DNA of 64,000 bases from Streptomyces nigrescens (GTDB lineage Bacteria > Actinomycetota > Actinomycetes > Streptomycetales > Streptomycetaceae): positions 4,030,001 to 4,094,000 of the forward strand of contig AP026073.1 in NCBI GenBank assembly GCA_024349765.1. The letters run 5' to 3'. Below are positions 8,589 to 17,744 of this stretch, one piece after another. Within the stretch, counting starts at the first letter, position 1. Each line of letters starts with the position of its first letter. The notes under the pieces are model-generated. The model worked only from the letters and a program-made list of their open reading frames with translations. It did not search any database and was not told the DNA's origin. The position numbers were made by a program, and so were the translations under genes.

Positions 8589-10150
8589 GCAGGTTCATTC
8601 TCTCCCGGCCCGCGTCGCTGCGCCGTCGCCTGATCCTGGGGATCACCGTGCTGGCCGCCCTCGCGGTGCTGGCGTCCCAGGCGATCGGCTTCGTGGTGCT
8701 GCGTTCCTGGCTGATGGACCGTGTCGACCAGCAGCTCAGGGACTTCAAGCCCCCGTCCCGCGCATTTCTCGACGCCGTCTCCCGAGGGGGGATTCCCGGT
8801 CTGGAGAAAGCCCCCGCAGTGCTGCCCTCCGACTTCCGCGTGTACTTCTACAACTCCGGCGGCCGCCTCTTGCACAGATCGCTCGGAGCCGGCGGCAGAC
8901 CCGGCCCCCGGCTTCCCACCACCCTCGGCGAGGTCGGGCTGGGCGGCGGTCACCCCGTGACGCTCCCCGCGGTATCGGGGGACGGCCACTGGCGAGCGCT
9001 CCTGCAGCCCGGCCCCGGCCGGTTGAACGGCGTGGTCGTCCTGCCGCTGGACACCGTCGACGGTGCGGCCTCGAAGATCCTCTGGCTGAACGCCATCCTT
9101 CTCGCGGGTACCGTGATCGGCCTTGTCGGCGTCGCCCGCTGGGTGGTGCGCCTGGGGCTGCTCCCACTGACCCGGATGGAACGCACGGCGGAGACCATCA
9201 CCGCGGGCGATCTGAGCCGGCGGCTGCCCGACACCGATCCGCGCACTGAGGTCGGACGGCTCGGGCGGGTCCTCAACACCATGCTCGCGCGCCTTCAACG
9301 GGCGATGGCGGAGCAGGAGGCGTCCGAAGCGCGGCTGCGCAGGTTCGTCGCGGATGCCGGCCACGAACTCCGTACGCCGCTCACCTCGATCCAGGGCTTC
9401 GCGGAACTCGCCCTGCGTCACGAAGGGCGGCCGGCGGACGAACAGCGGGAAGCCAACCGGCTGATCGCCCAGAACGCGGACCGGATGAGACTGCTCGTCG
9501 ACGACCTACAACTGCTCGCCACACTCGACGAGGAGCCGACCTACCGAAGGGTGGCGGTGGACCTGCTCTCCGTGGCCGCCGACGCGGTCAGCGACACGGC
9601 CGTGCACAGTCGCTCCCACCCATTGGACCTCGGTCCGCTGCGCACTGTGCGCGAGCCGGACGGTACCGAGGAATTGGAACTGGTGGAGACCGGGGGAGAC
9701 GGACACCGGCTGCGGCAGGTCGTCGCGAACCTGGTGTCCAACGCCGTCACCCACACGCCACCGGGCACACCCGTCCACGTGCGCGTCGGCTCCACCCTGG
9801 CCGGCCCCAGGACCGGCGGGACCGACCGTCCCGGCCGTACCAGTTCCTCCCCGCCCCTGCCGAGGGGAAGTACCATCTGCGTCATTGAAGTCGCCGACGA
9901 AGGCCCGGGCCTCGACCCACACAAGGCCGCCCACGTCTTCGACCGCTTCTACCGGGCCGACCCCTCCCGCTCTCGCGCCCACGGCGGCAGCGGACTCGGA
10001 CTGGCGATCGCCACCGCCATCGCCCAGGGCCACGGCGGCCGTCTGGAACTCGACACCCACCCCGGTCAGGGCTGCACCTTCCGGCTCGTCCTCCCCGTAT
10101 CCGCTCCTTACGACCTCGGGAGGAATAGTCGGGGGCGGAGGGGGCCGTGA
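8585..10150 (+). CDS. HAMP-domain sensor histidine kinase
   Basis: This 521-residue kinase has a GTG start overlapping the restored stop of the upstream regulator. Membrane helices lie at about 16-38 and 165-187 and flank a periplasmic sensor loop. A HAMP region follows, then the H-box DAGHELRTP with His260, an N-box (NLVSNAVTHTPPG), DEGPGLD and the GSGLGLAI ATP-lid motif. It would phosphorylate the adjacent OmpR-type regulator. The linker near 415-435 is Gly/Thr/Pro-rich. Its stimulus is unknown. Confidence 0.9.
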   Translation: MSRFILSRPASLRRRLILGITVLAALAVLASQAIGFVVLRSWLMDRVDQQLRDFKPPSRAFLDAVSRGGIPGLEKAPAVLPSDFRVYFYNSGGRLLHRSLGAGGRPGPRLPTTLGEVGLGGGHPVTLPAVSGDGHWRALLQPGPGRLNGVVVLPLDTVDGAASKILWLNAILLAGTVIGLVGVARWVVRLGLLPLTRMERTAETITAGDLSRRLPDTDPRTEVGRLGRVLNTMLARLQRAMAEQEASEARLRRFVADAGHELRTPLTSIQGFAELALRHEGRPADEQREANRLIAQNADRMRLLVDDLQLLATLDEEPTYRRVAVDLLSVAADAVSDTAVHSRSHPLDLGPLRTVREPDGTEELELVETGGDGHRLRQVVANLVSNAVTHTPPGTPVHVRVGSTLAGPRTGGTDRPGRTSSSPPLPRGSTICVIEVADEGPGLDPHKAAHVFDRFYRADPSRSRAHGGSGLGLAIATAIAQGHGGRLELDTHPGQGCTFRLVLPVSAPYDLGRNSRGRRGP

Positions 10151-10189
10151 CATGAGGGCGGCCACGCAGGCTCTCAAGGTGTGCATCAC

Positions 10190-11040
10190 GAGCTACTCCG
10201 CGTGGCCCTGTCTCATCCTGCCTTCACCGGCATCTCCGCCAACACTTCGGCGAGTTGCTCGAAGAACTCGCGCCACGCTGGGAGTCGGCCCGTGAGTCCG
10301 ATCGCGCCGGGGAACGCGGCGGTCACCGCCAGCGGGCACGTGGTGCCGGACGCAAGCCGAAGCTGGTCTTCACCGACCGGCTGCTGGTCACCTGGTCTGC
10401 CTGCGGCTGGGACTGCCCCACGAGGCCATGGCTGAGCTGTACGGAGTCGACCGCTCCACCGTCTCCGGAGCCGTCCGCCAGGTCAGGCCCCTCCGCGCAG
10501 CCCGGGGCTTCGCCATTCCGGACCAGCCCGGCCTGCGCATCCGCACCCTGGAGGACCTGTTCGCCTACGCCCAGCACGAAGCTGTCGAGCTCTGCGTCGA
10601 TAGCACCGAAGTCCACGTACGGCGCCCTCGCGCCGGCCGTCCGGGGCGCAAGGCGTTCATCTCCGGCAAGAAGCAGCAGAACACCATCAAGACCACCACG
10701 TTCAGCGACCGGCAGGGACGAGGGTTACCGGGGCCTGGCGAACGAGTTCCCCACCCAGCTCGGTGCCCCGCCCAAGAAACCCGCCGACGACGCCTGCGAA
10801 GGCGGCAAGCGGGCCTGGCGCGAAGCCCGGCGCCGCCAGTCCTCCCGCCGGATCTGTGTCGAGCACACCAACGCCGAGTACAAGCAGTGGCGCCCACTCC
10901 AGCGGTTCACCGGACGACGCGACGCCTACGCCGAAACCCACCTGGCAATCGCCGGACTCGTCTCCGACCGCTCAGCCCGCAGGCCCACACGCCACCGTTA
11001 CAGCACCGAGCTGGTGCCCCTCCGGCCGACGGCCTGCTGA
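10190..11040 (+). pseudogene. IS5-family (DDE_4 type) transposase pseudogene
   Basis: Three reading frames must be combined to recover a DDE_4-type transposase. The HPAFTGIS segment is at about 10210, then GRKPKLVFTDRLLVT, then AELYGVDRSTVSGAVRQV from 10431 in another frame, then DEGYRGLANEF and EHTNAEYKQWRPLQ from 10720 in a third. At about 10710-10722 the sequence jumps from TTFSDRQGR straight to DEGYRG, so about 35-40 codons, including the usual WSGAAxPG region, are deleted. It is inactive. Confidence 0.8.
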
Positions 11041-11200
11041 TCACCCACCAGCCGAACCCCAGGCCCGCACGCACGGAAGTCAATGGGTGCGGCTCCCTCT
11101 GAGGGACTGCTCCGGCCAGGCATGTCACTTCTGAAGGCGCTGACTCGTCCGAGAGGGCGGATATCCAGCGGTCGTTCCCCCGAAGAAGAAGGAAACTTTC

Positions 11201-11557
11201 GTGTTCACCACCTACCTCGTGGTCACCCTGCTCACCTCGACTGTCAACGGCCTTGCCGCCACCGCCAACTTCATCGGCCACGAGTACCCCAAGAGCCAGG
11301 CGGACAAGTTGCGCGTGCCCCGGTCCTGGATGCGCCCGCTGGGCACACTGCTGGCGGCGGGCGCGCTGGGACTGCTGGCCGGATTCGCCGTGCCGGTCCT
11401 CGGCACGCTCGCCGCCGCCGGTCTCGTGCTGTACTTCCTCGGTGCGCTCTGCACCCACCTGCGGGTCCGTGACTACCAGTTGGCCCCCTGGGCCGTGTTC
11501 TTCTGCCTGCCTGCGGCCGCACTGGTCGTGAACCTGGCCTACCACGGCTCCTGGTGA
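11201..11557 (+). CDS. small DoxX-like membrane protein
   Basis: This 118-residue protein has four hydrophobic segments (about 3-20, 42-60, 62-82, 92-112), the size and topology of DoxX-like proteins. These are often associated with thiol or quinone redox chemistry. It starts at GTG 11201 after AGAAGGAAA. It stands alone: a transposase pseudogene lies upstream and degenerate sequence downstream. Confidence 0.7.
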   Translation: MFTTYLVVTLLTSTVNGLAATANFIGHEYPKSQADKLRVPRSWMRPLGTLLAAGALGLLAGFAVPVLGTLAAAGLVLYFLGALCTHLRVRDYQLAPWAVFFCLPAAALVVNLAYHGSW

Positions 11558-11947
11558 CCCAGTGGTGAATCGGGACCCGTCCCTCAGGAGGAGCTGCACC
11601 CGAAGTCAATTCCTCCCAGGTCGTTACGACACAGCACCCTGAACGACGGGGGCTGCTCGACGGCCCGCGCACGACTGTGCCCGGCCGACCGGCTTTGCCG
11701 CCGCCCCGGCCTGGGCGGTGTCCCACACTCGGTGCTGGCGGAGTTGATCGCGCGTGCGCGGATTCCGGCCCGCGCGGCTATCTGGACCTGACTGCGTTCA
11801 ACACGGGTGGCGTGACCGAGGTCGCGCCGTATCTGGGCGCCACCTCGCCCTGGCTCGACGCCGGGTGAACGCCGTGTGGGTCCTGATCCGTGGCGAACGG
11901 TGCCAGCAAGGCGGCCTCCCGCCGACAACGGCAGCTTGACGACGCCG
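11558..11947. other. intergenic, degenerate
   Basis: No complete gene is seen. A short plus-strand stretch ending at 11868 (GYLDLTAFNTGGVTEVAPYL and a few more residues) has coding-like composition but no start and no family I recognise. Confidence 0.4.
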
Positions 11948-12801
11948 TCAGGCGCTGAGCGTGTCCTTGACAGTCTGGGCGAGTGGTGTGGTGGGGCGGC
12001 CGATGAGGCGGCTCAAGTCTCCTGTTGTGAGGGCGAGTTCACCTCGGCTGACCAGGTCGTCGGCGTCGAGGAGGGCATCGGCGAGATCCTTGGGCAGGCC
12101 GTTGTCGAGGAGGATTTGGTGGTAGTGGTCGGCGGTGAGTTGCTGGTAGGCGACGGATCGGCCGGATTGCCGGGATGCCTCGACGGCGTACTCGGCGAGG
12201 CTCCAGGCGTGGTCGCTGCTGAGCTCGTAGACCGTGTTGTCGTGGCCTTCGCGGCATAGGACCGCGGCGCGGCGGCGGCGTAGTCGGCGCGAGTGGCGGA
12301 GGCGATGCGACTGTCGGGAGCGGCGGCGCCGAGGAGGACGCCGTGTTCCAGCATGGTGGGCAGCTGCGCGGTGTAGATCTCGGTGTACCAGCCGTTGCGC
12401 AGGAACGTGTACGGCAGGCCGGAGTCCTGGATGGCTTGTTCGGTGGTGTGGTGGGCGGCGAACACCGTCCGGCCGGCCCCGCCGCCGAGGATGGAGGTGT
12501 AGGCGAGCTGTGCGACGCCGGCGGCCTTGGCGGCCTCAATGACCGCGAGGTGCTGGGGCACGCGGCGTGCGGTGTCGTTGCCGGAGATCAGCAGGACCCG
12601 GTCGCCGGCGCCGAACGCGCCGGCCAGGGAGTGGGGCTTGTCGTAGTCGGCGGTGCGGAGCTGGATGCCGCGGGCGGCGAGATCGGCCGCCTTGCCGGGG
12701 TCGCGGACCACGGCGGCGACCTGGTCGGCCGGGACCAGTTCCAGCAGGTGTTCCACGACAAGGCGGCCGAGTTGTCCGGTCGCCCCGGTGACGATGAGCA
12801 T
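11948..12801 (-). pseudogene. NmrA-like NAD(P)-binding oxidoreductase, frameshifted
   Basis: The N-terminal two thirds is a clear NmrA/QOR2-type atypical SDR. It has the nucleotide motif TGATGQLG at residues 5-12, then ISGNDT, AYTSILGG and LRNGWYTE. These proteins usually bind NADPH and act as quinone reductases or redox sensors. After ASATRADYAAAA the frame is lost through one missing base in a GCC/GCG run near 12255-12262. The original continuation (AVLCREGHDNTVYEL, later DADDLVSRGELALTTGDL) ends at TGA 11948-11950. The in-frame version ends at 12013 with a Ser/Thr/Pro-rich tail that does not resemble the family. It could be a real mutation or a sequencing error. Confidence 0.75.
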
Positions 12802-12861
12802 GACGTGTTCCTTGATCGGTGGGTCGACGGGCCGTTCGCCCGAAGTGAGATTGACGGTGGG

Positions 12862-13233
12862 TCAGAAGTGGTGGGGCCCGAAGCGGCCCCAGGCCACGAC
12901 GGCGGCGAGGATGAGCAGCAGGATGTTCATGCCGATGACGCTGTTCTCCTTGCGCCGGGCGTGGACGACGACGGCACCGGCCATGGTGAGGGCCAGTCCG
13001 GTGGCGGCGAGCGGGGTAAGCGCGGTGGCGGTGCCTATCGCGGCGGGCAGGATCAGCCCGAGGGCGCCGAGGAACTCGACGGCGCCGATGGTCTTGACTG
13101 CGCTGGGGGAGAAGTCCTCGACCCAGGGCAGGCTTTTGGCGAGCTTGGTCGTGGGCTGGGTGGCCTTCATCAGGCCGACCATGGCGAAGAAGGCGGCGAG
13201 CAGGCCCTGGAGGATCCACAGGAAGATGTTCAT
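12862..13233 (-). CDS. DoxX family membrane protein
   Basis: This 123-residue protein has four membrane segments and the typical DoxX opening NIFLWILQGLLAAFFAMVG with a following TK-rich loop. The ATG at 13233 is used because the family begins there; upstream codons in frame are Thr/Arg-rich and unlike protein. It lies between the NmrA-like gene and the DODA-type dioxygenase gene on the same strand, an arrangement suggesting a small redox or aromatic-stress operon. Confidence 0.8.
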   Translation of the reverse strand: MNIFLWILQGLLAAFFAMVGLMKATQPTTKLAKSLPWVEDFSPSAVKTIGAVEFLGALGLILPAAIGTATALTPLAATGLALTMAGAVVVHARRKENSVIGMNILLLILAAVVAWGRFGPHHF

Positions 13234-13309
13234 GCTGGGGTTTTCCGTTCTGGTGCTGGTGCTGGTGGTCGTGCGGCGGGGTGGGTTGAGGTAGTCGGGT
13301 GCGGTTCGG

Positions 13310-14035
13310 TCAGCCGATCTGGACGGAGCGCATCGAGTTGCCGAACCAGAAGCCGTGATGGGGGAAGGTGACGGCATCGTCGTCGACCGCCGCGCCGAGG
13401 GCGACGAACAGCGGGACGAAGTGCTCGTGGGTGGGCAGCGCCTTGCGTACGCCGGGGGCCTGGGTGCGGTAGTCGAGCAGGGCGTTGGTGTCGCGGCGGG
13501 TGAGGGCGTCGCCGAGCCAGGCGTCGAAGTGGGCCAGGACCGGGTCGGGGGCGGCGTCGGGGTTGGACATGTCGGGGATGTTGAAGGTGTGGGTGAGCAG
13601 GCCGGTGGCGAAGATCAGCACGCCCTCGTCGCGCAGGGGCGCCAGTCGCCGGCCCAGGTCGTACAGGCCCTTCGGGGCGGGGGTGGGGAGGGAGATCTGC
13701 AGGACGGGGATGTCGGCGCCCGGGTACATCAGCATCAGCGGGATGAACGCGCCGTGGTCCAGGCCGCGCCCGGGGTCCGCGGTCGGGGCCTTGCCCAGCA
13801 GGGCGGTGATGCGGTCGACGAGGCCGGGGTTGCCGGGGGCGGGGTAGGTCAGGCGGTAGAACCGCTCGGGGAAACCACCGAAGTCGTACAGCAGCGGCAT
13901 CGGGCTGGTGGTGGCGCCGTGGGCGAGCGGGCTGGCCTCCCAGTGGGCGGAGATCACCAGGATCGCGCGCGGGTGGGGCAGGGCCTTGCCCCAGGCGGCG
14001 AGCTCGCTACTCCAGCGGGGGTGGTCGATCAGCAT
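13310..14035 (-). pseudogene. DODA-type (LigB-like) dioxygenase, N-terminus lost
   Basis: The protein matches the YgiD/4,5-DOPA extradiol dioxygenase family, a class III extradiol enzyme with a metal-binding His set. It has ISAHWEAS, DHGAFIPLMLMYP, TGLLTHTF and a C-terminal THEHFVPLF. Family members normally start with about 15-20 more residues, including an N-terminal SHGAP-like motif with a metal-ligand His. Here sequence begins abruptly at LIDHPRW, next to the truncated TetR gene on the other strand. The first metal ligand is therefore probably lost. The ATG at 14035 may still allow translation of an inactive product. Confidence 0.7.
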
Positions 14036-14543
14036 CGACGCTGTACCGGCACTTCCCCACCCGCGTGGCCCTGGTGGAGGAACTGTTCGCCGAGAAATTC
14101 CAGGAATGGCTCACGGCCGGCGAGCAGGCCCTGGCCATGGACGATGCCTGGCAGGGCTTCTGCTCCTACCTGGAGAAGTTCTGCGAACTGCAGGCGCGCG
14201 ACCGCGCGTTCAACGACCTGGCCTCCATGCGCCTGCCCACCGAAGCCCTCACCGGGCAGGTCCGCGCCCGCAGCTACGACCTAGCCTGCGAGATCTTCGC
14301 CCGTGCCCAGGAACAGGGCACGCTGCGCGACGACGCCACCCCCGAGGACCTCGCCTTCCTCATCTGGTCCCCCGCATCATCCAGGCCACCCGGACCATTG
14401 CGCCCAACGCCTGGCGCCGCCACCTCGGCCTCACGCTCGATGCCTTCCGCGCCGACAAGGCCCACCCCCTGCCCGAACCCCCCATGACACCCGACGAGGT
14501 CAGTCGCGCCATGACCACCCTTGGGGGCTCGTGCGCCGAATGA
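14029..14543 (+). pseudogene. TetR-family regulator, 5'-truncated and frameshifted
   Basis: The plus-strand frame begins within the DNA-binding domain at STLYRHFPTRVALVEE, where TetR proteins finish the helix-turn-helix, so the first 35-40 residues are missing. The ligand-binding domain continues to EDLAFLIWS. It then shifts frame near 14372 and continues as RIIQATRTIAPNAWRRHL to the stop at 14541-14543. Divergent to the dioxygenase, it would have been that operon's regulator. It is now presumably non-functional. Confidence 0.75.
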
Positions 14544-14867
14544 TCCGCTGAACCGTCCGCCCGGCGTGGGCCGGCTTCGGCAGCACGCGCACGACGACCG
14601 GCCACGGCGCGGGAACCCCCACAGGGCTCGACGCCGGCTGACATACGGGCATGCGGGCGCGGGCCACCGGCGAGGAGCGGCAGACGGCCGTATCCGGCGA
14701 CCAGGCAGAGAACCGAGTGCCCTCACGGCGAGTGAAGCCGGCCGTCCGACAATGGGGGAGGGCCGGCTGCCGCCCTCGCGGCCGACGGCGAACGGCACGA
14801 CAGCGGTGTGGCACAGCACGCCCAGCGGCACGCCCACTCGAGCCCGGGGGGGGGAAGACGGCTGCCG
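14544..14867. other. intergenic, no gene seen
   Basis: GC-rich sequence between the TetR remnant and an IS256-type remnant. No ORF here has a start, RBS or recognisable family. Confidence 0.4.
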
Positions 14868-15775
14868 CTGCTCTATTTGCACGCCTGTCCTCGGGCGATT
14901 TCGTCCCGGCACTGGAGCAGTTCCTCGGCGCCGCGGCCGGGCTCTCCTCGGCCACCGTCAACCGCCTCACCCAACAGTGGCAGGCCGACCACACCGCCTT
15001 CATGGACCGACCGCGACCTGTCCGAAGTCGACTACGTGTATGTATGGGCCGACGGCATCCACCTCATCGTCCGCCTGGAAGAGGCCAAAGCCTGCGTACT
15101 CGTCCTCGTCGGGGTGCGCGCCGACGGCAGCAAGGAACTGGTCGCACTCAAAGACGGCTACGTGAATCCGGCGAGTCCTGGGCGGACCTGCTGCGCGACT
15201 GCGTACGCCGAGGGATGCGCGCCCCGGTCCTGGCGGTCGACGACGGCGCTCTCGGCTTCTGGACGGCCCTGGCTGAGGTCTTCCCCGCCTTCCGGCATCA
15301 GAGGTGCTGGGTTCACAAAACCGCCAACGTGCTCAACGCTCTGCCGAAGTCGGCCCAGCCCGACGCGCCCGCAAGGCGCTTCAGGACATCTACAACGCCG
15401 AGGACCACAGCCTCGCGGTGCAGGCGATCAAGACGTTCGCCCAGCTCTACGGCGCGAAGTTCCCCAGGGCCGTCAAGAAGATCACCGACGGCGAGGCTGA
15501 GCTGCTGGCGCTCTTCGACTTCCCCGCCGAACACTGGATCCACTTGCGGACCACGAATCCCATCGAGTCCGCCTTCGCCACCGTCCGCCTGTGAACAAGG
15601 TCACCCGCGGGGCCGGCTCTCGCACCGCGGCCCTGGTCATGGTGTTCAAGCTCATCGAGTCCGCCCAGCACCGATGGCGGGCGGTGAACGCGCCCCATCT
15701 CGTCGCCCTCGTCCGTGCGGGAGCCCGCTTCGAACGCGGCCGCATGGTCGAGCGCCCCCAGGCGGTCGCGGCATG
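14868..15775 (+). pseudogene. IS256-family (Mutator) transposase pseudogene
   Basis: Nearly the whole length of an IS256-type transposase can be read, but only by moving between frames. The pieces are LSSGDFVPALEQFLGAAAGL, DLSEVDYVYVWADGIHL, GMRAPVLAVDDGALGFW, RCWVHKTANVLNALPKSAQ, EHWIHLRTTNPIESAFATVR and TRGAGSRTAALVMVFKL. Frameshifts occur near 15008, 15160, 15350 and 15592. The last creates a TGA directly after TVRL. The catalytic DDE positions can be recognised but the gene cannot be expressed as one product. Confidence 0.85.
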
Positions 15776-15807
15776 ACCGGCCCAGGGGCCAGCCCTTTCG
15801 GTGGCCG

Positions 15808-16250
15808 TCAGTCGACGTTCAGGCGGCTGCCCCAGGCGTGGCTCCAGCCGCCACGCCGGATGGTCAGTCCGGCGAAGGTGAAGGTGCAACCGACGCCGAC
15901 GCCCCAGTCGTCGCCTTCGTACCGGACGCTGGGACCAGCCAAGGCGGAGCAGAGGCTGCCGATGGGGATCACGGTGAAGGCGTCGCTGTCCGTGTCGGGG
16001 TAATGCTGGACCTCGATCCAGTCATCACGGACAAAGGGGGCTAGAACCAGGACCACCACCGGTAGACGCCGCGCCCCCTGCGCCGCGCTGGAGAGCGCCG
16101 GGCAGCAGCCGCTGTTCGTCGAGACGCTTCTCGACGAGTGTGAGCCGGAGTGGCTGCCGCGCCACCGGCCGGTGGTCGACGTACGGGGCCTGGACGACTG
16201 GCCGCGGGGTGCAGCGTGAGCACTTGCCCGGCCGCCGTGCGTCTCGCGGA
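15808..16250 (-). pseudogene. hypothetical protein, probably frameshifted
   Basis: The C-terminal part (RDDWIEVQHYPDTDSDAF and on to GSRLNVD, stop at 15808) has strong third-position GC and looks real. The preceding part reads best in a different frame (QPLRLTLVEKRLDEQRLL), with the switch near 16070. I do not recognise the family. It may equally be an intact short protein that starts at one of the internal GTG codons. Confidence 0.35.
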
Positions 16251-16543
16251 GACACTGGTGCCCGGAACAATCAGGTCGTGAAGTCGCCACCACCGGCAGT
16301 GATAGTCATAGCCGATGGGGGCACAGGAGTGTCGAAGCCTGTAGCCGCGACGCAGAAGAACGAAATTCCGATCCCGGACCCTACGCTGTGCGGTGTGCCG
16401 AGGGTGAAGGTGTTTTGCCCGTCTAGTACTCCAGCCGTAGATCGTCATCTCGGTGGTGAGGGGCGCCGAGGCAGCAGGTGGCCAGCGTCGATCATCTCGC
16501 CCGAGATCGCCCACGCCGTCGCGGGCGTCGGCTCCTTCTCCGT

Positions 16544-16948
16544 CTACCCGAGTTCACCGAGACGGAGGGCATCCCTTATCCCGCTGAGCTTCGCGGTCGT
16601 GGCCGGGGTCCGCTCCTGCGCTTGTTCAGCGAGTCGGAGGGCGTCGTCAATCTCGCTGAGCTTCACGGAGGACAGGACGGCCGCCCGCTCTATCAGGTCG
16701 TCCCGGGACACAGTGGTCAGCCACGTGCACGGGGTGAAGCCTGGACGCGGGAACGCGAGCCGCAGCACGCCTTCGAACGGCAGTCCTTCACCGGCGCCGA
16801 CCGTCACTTCGATGCCCAGACCGCTGATGTCGACGCCCGCCGGAGCGACAACCTGCATCACCCGGATCCCGGACGTGTCGTCTCCCGACAGCAGTACGAC
16901 CAACCTCCGCTCGTCGAACTGGACCCACCAGACTTCGCCACGTTGCAC
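16544..16948 (-). CDS. MazF/PemK-like protein, orphan
   Basis: The opening QRGEVWWVQF, followed by VVLLSGD, FTPCTWLTTVSRDDLIERAAVLSS and an acidic helix, matches the PemK/MazF fold, whose best-known members are ribosome-independent mRNA endonucleases. The GTG at 16948 is chosen because GGAGGA precedes it by three bases; longer starts add Arg/Ala-rich sequence. The 134-residue product ends with two related segments (KLSEIDDALRLAE and KLSGIRDALRLGE), an unusual internal duplication. No antitoxin gene is next to it; an IS701-type fragment lies on its 5' side. Activity is uncertain. Confidence 0.6.
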   Translation of the reverse strand: MQRGEVWWVQFDERRLVVLLSGDDTSGIRVMQVVAPAGVDISGLGIEVTVGAGEGLPFEGVLRLAFPRPGFTPCTWLTTVSRDDLIERAAVLSSVKLSEIDDALRLAEQAQERTPATTAKLSGIRDALRLGELG

Positions 16949-17036
16949 AAGTCCTCCAGACACATGACGGCAGACAGACGCTGCGCGACCCTGACGCGCT
17001 GTGGAGACGGGTGCGGCCACCGTTGATCATCGGTGT

Positions 17037-17318
17037 GTGAAGACTGAGGATCACGCGGTGGCCGCAGGTCACAGCGTAGACCCTGCCCGCTGGCAGGAGG
17101 CGTTCGAGGACCTGATGGCCCAGATCGCGGGCCGGTTCGCACGGGTCGAACCCCGACGTCGGGTCGGGCGGTTGGTGCTCGGGCTGCTGTCGGACCTGCC
17201 GCGCAAAAACTGCTGGACCATCGCAGAGTGGGCCGGAGAGAGCGCCCCGGACGGCATGCAGCACCTGCTCGGGCGGGCCAAATGGGAGTCGCTCGCTGCA
17301 CTCGATGCCTTTCGGTGA
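17037..17318 (+). pseudogene. IS701-family transposase, N-terminal fragment
   Basis: From GTG 17037 the frame reads the start of an IS701-type transposase (WQEAFEDLMAQIAGRF, VGLRLVxGLLSDLPRKNCW-type segment with WTIAEWAGE, and HLLGRAKW). It breaks at about 17287 with unrelated residues and a stop. The catalytic domain is missing. It abuts an IS5-type fragment on the other strand, so the break point is probably an old insertion or recombination junction. Confidence 0.8.
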
Positions 17319-17700
17319 TTCGGACTCCGATGCGCTTGCTGCGTAGCCAATTCCACAGGTCTGGGCGGCCATATGCTTTGCCCCCATGCAGGCGTCCGGG
17401 CTTTTTGAAGCAGCAGCCGCGATCCGGGTTGTGTCTCGTTTGGTGACCCGACACCGCACCATGGTCTTCAGGCCTTCGCTGTCGTGGGTGTTGCCGGCCA
17501 AGACGCCGACGACCAGGGCACTCCGTTCGCGTCCGACAGGACGTGCATCTTGGAGCCCGGCTTGTCCCGGTCCACACGGCTCGGAAATGTGGTCGACGGT
17601 ATCCTGGTCTACGACCTTGCTCCGCACTTCCACGAGATGGGGCCGGGCGGCGAAGTACGCGAGCCCGCTTGGCCCCGGGAGATGTTCGCCAACTACTTGA
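17290..17700 (-). pseudogene. IS5-family (IS112/IS1647-like) transposase fragment
   Basis: Minus-strand frames combine to DKPGSKMHVLSDANGVP, then VVGVLAGNTHDSEGLK, then RPDLWNWLRSKRIGVRI. This is the central DDE region of an IS112-type transposase. One base is missing after NGVP and further shifts follow. Both ends are absent. Confidence 0.75.
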
Positions 17701-17744
17701 CGGGCTCGCGCCGTTGATGTTCGTCAGTGGCCGGTGAAGCTTGA

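Noticed and set aside
11677-11868. Small plus-strand ORF ending GATSPWLDAG
   Set aside because: Coding-like at its end only, without start, RBS or recognised homologue. Described within the intergenic entry.
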